DNA of 64,000 nucleotides, from assembly GCF_001044425.1 (NCBI RefSeq), contig NZ_LFML01000149.1, positions 74,752 to 138,751 on the forward strand, in the 5' to 3' direction. The stretch comes from Streptomyces roseus (GTDB taxonomy: Bacteria > Actinomycetota > Actinomycetes > Streptomycetales > Streptomycetaceae). The notes beneath the pieces were generated by a model. That model was not told the origin of the DNA and did no database searches. It saw nothing but the letters and a program-made list of their open reading frames with translations. Positions 39,482-47,800 of the stretch are shown piece by piece (positions within the stretch are counted from its first letter, which is position 1; every line of letters starts with the position of its first letter). Both the position numbers and the translations under genes were made by a program.

Positions 39482-40765
39482 CTACGAATGTGCGAACAGC
39501 TGATCGATGAAGGCGGAGCGGAACTTGCCTTCCGGGTCGTACTTGCGCGCGAGCCGGGCGAAGTCCGCGGCCCGCGGGTAGCCGGCGGCGATCCGCGCGG
39601 CCGGGGTCTCGGTGAGCTTGGCCCAGTGCGGCCGGGCTCCCAGCGGCATCAGGAGCTCCTCGACGGCCGCGATCACCGGCCGGACCGCGGGCAGGTCCTT
39701 GAGCCAGGTGAAGTGGAAGGTGACGGTGTCGCGTCCGTGGGCGGAGCTCAGCCACAGGTCGTCACCACGGACGGTGCGCACCTCGGCGATGTGCAGCACC
39801 GGGGCGATCCGGTCGGCCACCGAGCGGATCGCGGCGAATGCCTCCGCCGCCCGCTCCCGGGGCACGAAGTACTCCGACTGCAGCTCCTCACCGGCGCCCG
39901 GCGTGAGCTCCGGCCGGAAGTGCGGCAGCCGCTGGTACCAGGGACCGGGCACGCCCAGCTGCTCGGTGCTCGAACCCGGGTCCACTCCGGGTACCGGATG
40001 GACCGGTACGGTCGCCTCCCGGCCGCCGGCCCAGCCGGAGGCGGGCCGGTCGGTCCTGTGCTTGAGCCACACCGACCCCAGCCCGCTGGCCCAGTCGGTG
40101 AACAGGCTGACGCTGTACGCGGCGCCGAACACCGCGTCCACGTCCCCGGCCACCTCGTCCAGCGGCACGTCGAGCCGGACCCGCTGGGCCACCTCGTAGG
40201 CGGGCTCCACCTCCAGGGTGAGCCGGGTGACGACACCCAGCGCGCCCAGCGCCACCACCGCCCCGGCGAACTCGTCACCGTGGGTGTCGCGCCGCAGCTT
40301 GACCAGGTCGCCCTGCGGCCCGACGAACTCCAGCGCGCGCACCGCCGCCGCGAGGCAGCGCTGGTCGTCGCCCGAGCCGTGGGTGCCGGTGGCCACCGAG
40401 CCGGCCACCGAGATGTGCGGCAGCGAGGCCATGTTGCCCAGGGCGTGCCCGGCCCCGTGCAGGAGCCGGGCCAGCTCGGCGTAGCGGGTGCCCGCCGACA
40501 ACGTCACGGTCCGCTCCTGCGCGTCCACCACGATGGACTGCGGCAACAGGTCCAGCCGCACCAGGTCGCCGGTGGTGTCCGCGACGGCACTGAAGGAGTG
40601 CCCGGTGCCCAGTGCCCGGATCCGGTCGGACGAGGCGACGAGCGCGCGCAGCTCGTCGAGCGTGCGCGGCCGGTGCACCCGGCGCGCCCCGTACGTCAGA
40701 CTGCCGGCCCAGTTGCTCAGCGTCTGCGCCTGCGCCCGTATCTGTGTCTGCGTCATGGTGCTCAC
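39482..40765 (-). CDS. AldO-like FAD-linked oxidase
   Basis: 427 residues of the VAO/PCMH flavoprotein family. GTGHSF holds the His that carries covalent FAD in alditol oxidase; NMASLPHISVAGSVATGTHGSG binds FAD; AAYSVSLFTDW, GVPGPWYQRLPHF, ELQSEYFVPRE and GRDTVTFHFTWL follow the S. coelicolor alditol oxidase AldO closely as I recall it. AldO oxidises the terminal CH2OH of xylitol or sorbitol to an aldehyde with O2. Here the substrate may be a polyol or cyclitol intermediate of the aminocyclitol pathway. I start at GTG 40765, which overlaps the deacetylase stop; ATG 40756 lies three codons on. A purely catabolic alditol oxidase is less likely within this operon. Confidence 0.87.
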   Translation of the reverse strand: MSTMTQTQIRAQAQTLSNWAGSLTYGARRVHRPRTLDELRALVASSDRIRALGTGHSFSAVADTTGDLVRLDLLPQSIVVDAQERTVTLSAGTRYAELARLLHGAGHALGNMASLPHISVAGSVATGTHGSGDDQRCLAAAVRALEFVGPQGDLVKLRRDTHGDEFAGAVVALGALGVVTRLTLEVEPAYEVAQRVRLDVPLDEVAGDVDAVFGAAYSVSLFTDWASGLGSVWLKHRTDRPASGWAGGREATVPVHPVPGVDPGSSTEQLGVPGPWYQRLPHFRPELTPGAGEELQSEYFVPRERAAEAFAAIRSVADRIAPVLHIAEVRTVRGDDLWLSSAHGRDTVTFHFTWLKDLPAVRPVIAAVEELLMPLGARPHWAKLTETPAARIAAGYPRAADFARLARKYDPEGKFRSAFIDQLFAHS

Positions 40766-41808
40766 CGGCTCTGACCGGTCAGGGCGGGCGCGGCGAGCTG
40801 CTCCTCGACGGGTACGAACGTCAGCCCGCGCTCCAGCAGCCCCTCGATGGCGGGGGCCAGCGCGGCCACGGTCTGCGAGCGGTCGCCGCCGCTGTCGTGC
40901 AGCAGCACGATCGAACCGGGTCCTGCCTCCCGGACCACCCGGTCGGCGATGGTGTCCGCGCCCGGCATCTGCCAGTCGTCGGGCGCCACGTCCCACAGCA
41001 CGGTGGTCATCCCCGACTCCGCGAGCTGCTCCAGCACCTCGGGGGAGCGCGATCCGTACGGCGGCCGGAACAGTGTGGGCGCCGGTCCGCCGGTGGCCTC
41101 GGCGATCGCCTCGTTGGTGCGCTCCAGCTGTTCTGCGAGCTGGGTCCGGGTCAGCTCGAAGAGCATCGGGTGCGACCAGGTGTGGTTGGCGACGCCGTGC
41201 CCCTCCTCCCGCATCCGCGCCAGGTACTCGGGGTAGGCCTTCGCGAACATCCCGGTGCAGAAGAAGGTGGCCTTGACGCCGTAGCGCGCCAGGACGTCCA
41301 GCACCTGTCCGGTGTACGGCGGCTGCGGACCGTCGTCGAAGGTCAGCGAGACCTCCGGCCGCTCCCCGCTGCCCCGGCTCACGCATGCACCGCGCGCGGC
41401 CCACGCGTCCCATGCCCGCTCACTGCTGCGGGCGAAGGCGTCGAGATCGTCCTCCCGCCCGGTCTGTGTCCCGCGGTCGCGCTGCAACCGCGTCGGCTCC
41501 GGCTGCGCGCGACGGGCCGCGGCGGCGATCTCCCCGGCGGGCACGGACCCGAAATCGGGCCTGGCGCCCAGCAGCTGGGGGTCCGCGCGGTGCACGGTCA
41601 GGCCCGCGGCCATCAGGCGCCCGTCGAGCACGCCATTGGTGCTGTCGATCACGGCGACGAGCGGATCCTCGAGGTCCCGCAGGTACGCGATCAGCTCCCG
41701 GGTGTCCCGGGGTCCGAACAGCCGTGCGTTCCGTCGGCGTTCCCCGTGCTCGTCGATGACATCCACCGTGAAGCCGTCGCCGCTCCAGCCTATTCCCGAA
41801 TAGAGCAT
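40762..41808 (-). CDS. NodB-type polysaccharide deacetylase with N-terminal extension
   Basis: 348 residues. Residues about 145-340 are a NodB homology domain with all five motifs: TFDDGP, HTWSHP, RPPYG, DVAPDDW and LHDSGG, so a metal-dependent de-N-acetylase appears intact. The first 110 residues (GIGWSGDGFTVDVIDEHGE...VAVIDSTNGVLDGRLMAAG) are not a signal peptide. They weakly resemble the RNase-H-like N-terminus of IS110-type proteins, which is odd for a deacetylase. Lack of a signal peptide implies a cytoplasmic, small-molecule substrate. ATG 41808 has GGAGGG upstream and TTGCCA-type repeats before it. It is the first gene of the leftward operon and may remove an N-acetyl group from an aminocyclitol or amino sugar. 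No matching acetyltransferase is visible. Confidence 0.85.
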   Translation of the reverse strand: MLYSGIGWSGDGFTVDVIDEHGERRRNARLFGPRDTRELIAYLRDLEDPLVAVIDSTNGVLDGRLMAAGLTVHRADPQLLGARPDFGSVPAGEIAAAARRAQPEPTRLQRDRGTQTGREDDLDAFARSSERAWDAWAARGACVSRGSGERPEVSLTFDDGPQPPYTGQVLDVLARYGVKATFFCTGMFAKAYPEYLARMREEGHGVANHTWSHPMLFELTRTQLAEQLERTNEAIAEATGGPAPTLFRPPYGSRSPEVLEQLAESGMTTVLWDVAPDDWQMPGADTIADRVVREAGPGSIVLLHDSGGDRSQTVAALAPAIEGLLERGLTFVPVEEQLAAPALTGQSR

Positions 41809-41819
41809 TCGCCCTCCAG

Positions 41820-41961
41820 GTTGGCAACTCGTTGTCAAATGCTTGTCATGAGCCGACTGGCGGTTTCTCCTGCAATTTGCCGCGGCCGACGCATGTCGCA
41901 TAGTGCCCAGAGCATGGCGGGTTTGGCGCATCGATGTCAAGTTTTGGCAACTTAATTGCCT
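41820..41961. promoter_or_regulatory. TTGCCA-type repeat region upstream of the deacetylase operon
   Basis: On the minus strand, TTGCCAAAACTTGACA (41949 down to 41934) has two hexamers 10 bp apart, matching the sites near 17.2 and 25.9 kb. A second, looser set, TTGGCAA/TTGTCAA/TTGTCA on the plus strand at 41821-41848, has an 11-bp period and lies directly before the start codon. Both are on the coding side of the leftward deacetylase-oxidase-oxygenase-LLM operon. Confidence 0.6.
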
Positions 41962-42449
41962 GATGGAGTGTCGTCCGGCGAGCCGCCCCGGTTCCGCTGC
42001 AATGCCGTACAAGCCCTGCTGTATCGATGTGCTCGCCGCGCATGGCCGTCTGGGCGAGGCCGCCGCCGAACCGCTGGTCGTGGACGGGGGCTGCGCGTCG
42101 CGGCCTGCTCGGCGGAGCTCTCCGGCTGCCAGGGCGGCGTACGCGGCGCGGACGAAGAGGGGGCCCGGGATCGCGAACACGGTGCGCTGATCGCTCTTCA
42201 GAACAGCCTGGTACCGGCTTCGGGAGACCGCGACCGTGCCGCGCGTGTCAGGAACAAGCGCGCCAGAGCGGATGTGAAGACGGGGATAGGAGCGTGACGA
42301 TCGCCGCCGGCGGCCACGTCGCCCGGGTCGGCGGCAGGGTTCCGGGCAGTCAGGTCAGTGTCCACCCCATGCCGCGCAGCGTGGCACAGGAACCGTTCGA
42401 AGCCGGTTGCCGTGCGCCGGGAACGGGATCGGCCGCTCCCGGGAAGTCG
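41962..42449. other. Intergenic region without recognised gene
   Basis: About 490 bp between the deacetylase promoter and the exporter's terminator. Several short readings cross it in both directions, with translations rich in Arg, Ala and Pro, no good ribosome site and no motif I recognise. A decayed gene is possible, since one plus-strand frame stays open from about 41956 to 42297, but I cannot support it. It lies at the junction between the set B regulon and the right PKS arm. Confidence 0.4.
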
Positions 42450-42495
42450 AAGACGTCCGCCCCGGCCACCTGAAGGTGGCCGGGGCGGACGTCTT
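42450..42495 (-). terminator. Hairpin terminator after the DHA2-type exporter
   Basis: Arms 42450-42470 and 42475-42495 pair over 21 bp (core GACGTCCGCCCCGGCCACC) with the loop TGAA. It lies 27 bp beyond the exporter stop. On the plus strand three T residues follow. Confidence 0.82.
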
Positions 42496-42522
42496 TCGGG
42501 CTCTTCGGGTCCTGTCGGTGGA

Positions 42523-44154
42523 TCAGTGATAGGCGACCGAAGAGTGCGGTGCGGCGGCGGGGGTGGAAGCCGCACCAGCGGTGGTCGGGATGTGCTGCGG
42601 CTCCTGCGACTGGGCGGCCTCGACCGCGCCGGGCAGCGCCGCCTCGATCGGGGTCTTGCGCAGCAGCAGGGTGGTGACGACCGCGGTGAGGAGCATCAGG
42701 GCCGCGCCGGCGACCGAGGCCACCTGGAGGCCGTGCGTGAAGGCCTCCCGGCTGGCGTCGATCACCTGGGCGCCGACCTGCTGCGACTGGTGGGCGGCGA
42801 CGTCTGCCGCACCGCCGATGGTGTTGCGCAGCGAGTCGAGCGCCGAGCCGGTGACGCCCTCGGGGCTGATCTTGGCCATGTCGTCGCGGTAGACGGCGGA
42901 GCCGATGGAGCCGAGCGAGGCGAAGCCGAAGGCGATGCCGAACTCGGTGAAGGTCTCGGAGGTCGCCACCGAGGAGCCGGCCTGCTCCGGCGGGGCCGAG
43001 GTGACCACGATCTCGGCGGCCAGCGTCTTCGAGGCCACCATGCCGCCGGCCAGGAGGCCGACGCCGACGAGGACGATCGCGATGCTGGAGTCGACCTCGA
43101 CCATGGTCAGGACGCCGAAGCCGGCGGCCATGATGACCAGGGCGGAGCCGATGAGGACGGCCGGGCGGACCTTGCGGCCGAGCGAGGCCGACAGGGCGAC
43201 GGCGATACCGATGGCCGGCATCGGGGCCAGCGACCAGAGCGAGGCGGTGAGCGGGGAGTACCCGAGCACCATCTGGAGGTACTGGTTGGTCAGGACGCTG
43301 CTGCCCATCAGGGCGAAGGCGACCATCAGGTTGACGATGACGGCGCCGCTGAAGCCGCCGCTGCGGAACAGCGAGATGTTGATCATCGGGTTGGCGGCGG
43401 TCTTCTGGCGGATCACGAAGGCGATGACGAGGACGGCGCCGACGACGGCCCAGATGACCGCGCCCTGGCTGTAACCCTCGATGACGAGCTCCTTGAACCC
43501 GTAGATCAGCGTCATGACGCCGGCCAGGGAGAGCGCGGTGCTCAGCAGGTCCAGCTTGCCGCGGTTCGGGTCACGGTACTCGGGGAGCAGGAACGGCGCC
43601 GAAAGCAGGACCAGGACCATCACCGGGGTGTTGATCAGGAAGACCGAGCCCCACCAGAAGTTGTTCAGCAGGAGGCCGCCGACGACGGGACCGATGGCGG
43701 CACCCGAGGTGAGCGTGCCACCCCAGGCCGCGATGGCCGTCTTGCGCTCCTTGGAGTCGTGGAACATGTTGCGGATCAGCGCCAGCGACGTCGGCGTCAG
43801 GGTCGACGCGGCGAGGCCGAGCAGGGCCCGCGAGGCGATGAGCATCTCGGGGCTGGTGGAGAAAGCGGCGCAGGCGGAGGCCACGCCGAACAGGGCGGCA
43901 CCGATCAGCAGCAGCTTGCGGCGGCCGATGCGGTCGCCCAGCCAGCCGACGGTGACCAGGGTGCCGGCCAGGACGAAGCTGTAGATGTCCATGATCCACA
44001 GCAGCTGCGAGGCCGTGGGTGAGATGTCCTCACTCAGCGGCGCGATCGCGAATCCCAGCACGGATACATCGACAGAGACCAGCAGGGTGACCAGAACGAT
44101 CACTCCGAGGCCGATCCACTCCTTCGTTCCTGCCTTGGGCTTCAGTTCCGTCAT
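42523..44154 (-). CDS. DHA2-family (14-TM) MFS drug exporter
   Basis: 543 residues with about fourteen membrane segments. It shows WLGDRIGRRKLLLIG (motif A after TM2) and ALLGLAASTLTPTSLALI (the antiporter region), as in EmrB/QacA-type proton-driven efflux pumps. ATG 44154 follows a promoter region with an imperfect palindrome. The C-terminal tail is Ala/Pro-rich and cytoplasmic. It is divergent from the large PKS and probably exports the polyketide. TGATACGC-like and TACGCA elements upstream resemble those before the TetR gene at 16 kb, which suggests TetR control although 26 kb of set B lies between. No regulator is adjacent, unlike many pumps of this family. Confidence 0.9.
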   Translation of the reverse strand: MTELKPKAGTKEWIGLGVIVLVTLLVSVDVSVLGFAIAPLSEDISPTASQLLWIMDIYSFVLAGTLVTVGWLGDRIGRRKLLLIGAALFGVASACAAFSTSPEMLIASRALLGLAASTLTPTSLALIRNMFHDSKERKTAIAAWGGTLTSGAAIGPVVGGLLLNNFWWGSVFLINTPVMVLVLLSAPFLLPEYRDPNRGKLDLLSTALSLAGVMTLIYGFKELVIEGYSQGAVIWAVVGAVLVIAFVIRQKTAANPMINISLFRSGGFSGAVIVNLMVAFALMGSSVLTNQYLQMVLGYSPLTASLWSLAPMPAIGIAVALSASLGRKVRPAVLIGSALVIMAAGFGVLTMVEVDSSIAIVLVGVGLLAGGMVASKTLAAEIVVTSAPPEQAGSSVATSETFTEFGIAFGFASLGSIGSAVYRDDMAKISPEGVTGSALDSLRNTIGGAADVAAHQSQQVGAQVIDASREAFTHGLQVASVAGAALMLLTAVVTTLLLRKTPIEAALPGAVEAAQSQEPQHIPTTAGAASTPAAAPHSSVAYH

Positions 44155-44849
44155 GGCAATCGTCCATATCCTCTCGGCGTACGCGGCACGCAGAGCGTAT
44201 CAGGTACGCACACGCGTGTCACGTACTCGTTGGGGGGTGGAGGGTTCGGTGGGGGGCTGCGCCGCGAACGGTGGGGGCGGGAACGGGTCCTGCGAGGAGC
44301 GGCGGAAGACAGCATGAGCGCCGTGGGGTGAAGTACCCCAGGCGCTCGTCGGAATTGATATGAGTGAGATCCTGCACGGAAATCGGATCGCCGGTACGGG
44401 CTGCTAACTCCGGGTATGTGTAAGGCATGGCTGTATCCCTGAAAGCAAGCGTTTTTCCGGATGGGCGATTCGCCTGACCTGACTGTCGTCAGAGTTTCCG
44501 TACTGAACGCTAACGGAGCGAATTGCTCCACAGCCACCCCTATCCACCCCTAACCCGACCCCTGGTATGCCGTTGCCCGCGCCAAGGGGTCAAGTCGGCG
44601 GCGCGGCGCCAACTCCGGCCGCTCGTCGACGGGGAGGGGTGGGGCGGCCGTGATCCTAGGGGGCCCGGGGCCGTGCTCAGGGGTGGGCGGACCACCCCCC
44701 ACCGAAGTAATTTTCGAGAGATCTCAGTCCGTGGCGAGTTTGTGGAACGTACGTGCCGGCTCGGCGCAGGGTCGGAATTCCTGCCCGGAGCGCACGGGAA
44801 AACCCAGCTCGCCTCGGCGCCGTCGAATGGCAATAGGAGGGTGTGCTCG
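44155..44849. promoter_or_regulatory. Divergent promoter region between exporter and PKS
   Basis: 695 bp. Near the exporter: GCGTATCA at 44195-44202 (complement TGATACGC) and GTACGCACACGCGTGTCACGTAC from 44204, an imperfect palindrome centred on ACGCGT, both suited to a TetR dimer. The PKS side has AGGAGG at 44835-44840, nine bases before GTG 44850. A short minus-strand reading of 69 codons (44219-44428) lies inside but lacks a good ribosome site. The AT-richer stretch 44700-44740 may hold the PKS promoter. Confidence 0.55.
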
Positions 44850-47800
44850 GTGAGCAACGAGGAGAAGCTTCTCGGGTACCTACGCCGGGCTACCACCGAC
44901 TTGCGTGAGGCCCGCAAAAGGCTCGCGGCGGCGGAGCGCAGGTCATCGGGTGAGCCGATCGCGGTCGTGGGCATGGCCTGCCGGTACCCGGGCGGTGTCA
45001 CCTCCCCCGACGAGCTCTGGCGGCTCGTGGCCGAGGGCCGGGACGGCGTGTCCGCGTTCCCCGAGGACCGCGGCTGGAACACCGACGCCCTGTACGACCC
45101 CGAGCCGGGCAAGCCCGGGCGGACGATCACCCGCGAGGGCGGCTTCCTCTACGACGCCGGCGACTTCGACGCGGGCCTGTTCGGGATCTCCCCGCGCGAG
45201 GCCCTGGCCCTCGACCCCCAGCAGCGGCTGCTCCTGGAGACCTCGTGGGAGGCCATCGAGAACGCCGGCATCGCCCCGCACACCCTGCGCGGCACGAAGA
45301 CCGGCGTCTTCGGCGGCGTGATGTACCACGACTACGCGCTCGGCACCGAGGCCGCGGCCACCACCGGAGGCAGCCTCGTCACCGGCCGCGTCGCGTTCAG
45401 CCTGGGTCTGGAGGGCCCGGCCGTCACCATCGACACGGCCTGCTCCTCCTCCCTCGTCGCCCTGCACCTGGCCGCGCAGTCCCTGAACTCCGGCGAGTCC
45501 ACGCTCGCGCTGGCCGGCGGGGTCACGGTGATGACCGAGCCGGACATGTTCCTCTACTTCAGCCACCAGCGCGGCATGGCCGCCGACGGCCGCTGCAAGC
45601 CCTTCGCCTCGAACGCCGACGGCACCGGCTGCTCCGAGGGCGTCGGCGTCCTCGTCCTGGAGCGGCTCTCCGACGCCCGCCGCAACGGCCACCCCGTCCT
45701 CGCGGTCATCCGCGGCTCCGCCGTCAACCAGGACGGCGCGTCCAGTTCCATGACCGCCCCCAACGGGCCGTCCCAGCAGCGGGTCATCCGCAGCGCCCTG
45801 GAGAACGCCGGCCTGACCGTCGCCGACGTCGACGCCGTGGAGGCTCACGGCACCGGCACCCGCCTCGGCGACCCCATCGAGGCGCAGGCGCTGCTCGCCA
45901 CGTACGGGCAGGGCCGCGACGAGGACCAGCCGCTGTGGCTCGGCTCCCTCAAGTCCAACCTCGCGCACACGCAGGCCGCGGCCGGCGTCGGCGGCGTCAT
46001 CAAGATGATCCAGGCACTGCGCCACGGCCTGCTGCCCAAGACCCTGTACGCCGAGGACCCGACCCCGCACGTCGACTGGACGGCGGGCAACGTCAGGCTG
46101 CTGACCGAGCCGGTCGCCTGGCCGGCGGGCGAGCGCCCGCGCCGGGCCGGCATCTCCTCCTTCGGCCTCAGCGGTACGAACGCCCACGTCATCGTCGAGG
46201 AAGCCCCGGCCGCCGGCCCGGTGGAGGCCGACGCGGTGGAGCCCGACGCGGATGTCCGTACCCTCCCGCTGGTCCCCGTCGCCGTCTCGGGCCGCTCGCC
46301 GAAGGCCCTGGCGGAGCAGGCCGGGCGACTGTACGCCCACGTCACCGCGCACGCGGACCTGAGCCTTGCCGACCTCGGCTTCTCGGCGGCGACCACCCGG
46401 ACCCCGCACGAGCACCGGGCCGTCGTCGTCGGCGCCGACCGCGAGGAGCTCCTGACGGGCCTCTCGGCGCTCGCGGAGGGCTCGGCGACGTCCGTCGCCG
46501 TCCAGGGCGTCGTGCGGGAGGGCCGCTCGGCGTTCCTGTTCACGGGCCAGGGTGCGCAGCGTCCGGGGATGGGGCGTGAACTGCACGCCGCGTTCCCGGT
46601 GTTCGCGCAGGCACTGGACGAGGTGGTCGGGGCGCTGGACGCGCACCTGGACCGGCCGCTGTACGAGGTGATGTGGGGCGAGTCCGCCGAGGACGAGGCG
46701 CTGCTGAACAGCACCGCCTACACCCAGCCCGCCCTCTTCGCGATCGAGACGGCCCTGTTCCGGCTCGTCGAATCGTGGGGGGTGCGGCCGGACTTCCTGG
46801 CCGGCCACTCCATCGGCGAGATCACCGCCGCCCACGCGGCGGGTGTCCTCTCCCTGGAAGACGCGGCCCGACTGGTCACCGCACGCGGCCGCCTCATGCA
46901 GGCGCTGCCCGCCGGCGGAGCGATGGCCGCGATCGAAGCCACGGAGGAGGAAGTCCTTCCGTACGTCTCCGACGTCGTGGGCATCGCGGCGATCAACAGC
47001 CCCCGCTCCATCGTGGTCTCCGGCGCAGAGGAGGCCGTCGAGGCGATCCGGTCCGCGTTCACCGGTCTGGGCCGCAAGACGACCCGGCTGCGTGTCTCGC
47101 ACGCCTTCCACTCCCCGCTGATGGATCCGGCGCTCGCGGAGTTCCGTGCCGTCGCCGAGTCCGTGACGTACGCGCCCGCGCAGATCCCCGTCGTCTCCGG
47201 GGTCCACGGACAGCTCAGCGAGGACTGGGGCACCCCCGACTACTGGACCCGCCACCTGCGCGAAGCCGTCCGCTTCTCCGACACCGTCCAACACCTCCAC
47301 GCCAAGGGCGTCACCCGGTTCCTCGAACTCGGCCCCGACGCCGTCCTCACCGCGCTCACCCAGAACACCCTCGACGGCGAAGACGCCGTCGTCGAACCCG
47401 CCGTACGCAAGAGCCGGCCCGAGGCGCGCACCCTTCTGACCGCCCTCGCCCGCCTGCACGCCACCGGCACGGCCGTCGACTGGACCGCCTTCTACGCCGG
47501 GACCGGCGCCCGGACGGTCGCGCTGCCGACGTACGCGTTCCAGCGCGAGCGGTACTGGATGATCACCGACCTCACGGGCGCCGGTGACGCCTCCGCGTTC
47601 GGCCTCGCCCCCGCCGACCACCCGCTGCTCGGCGCGGTCATCTCCTCCCCGGGCACGGACGGGGTGACCTTCAGCGGCCGCCTCGGCGTCGACACCCAGC
47701 CCTGGCTGGCCGACCACGACGTGCTCGGCGCCGTGCTGCTGCCCGGCACCGGCTTCGTCGAACTCGCCCTGCACGCAGGTGAGCAGATCGGCCACGGCAC

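Noticed and set aside
41903..42297. Short plus-strand ORFs between the deacetylase and the exporter
   Set aside because: Low-complexity Arg/Ala-rich translations without ribosome sites. They could be remnants of a lost gene but nothing supports it.
44219..44428. A 69-codon minus-strand ORF upstream of the exporter
   Set aside because: No clear ribosome site, no recognisable motif, and it overlaps the likely promoter region. A leader peptide cannot be ruled out.
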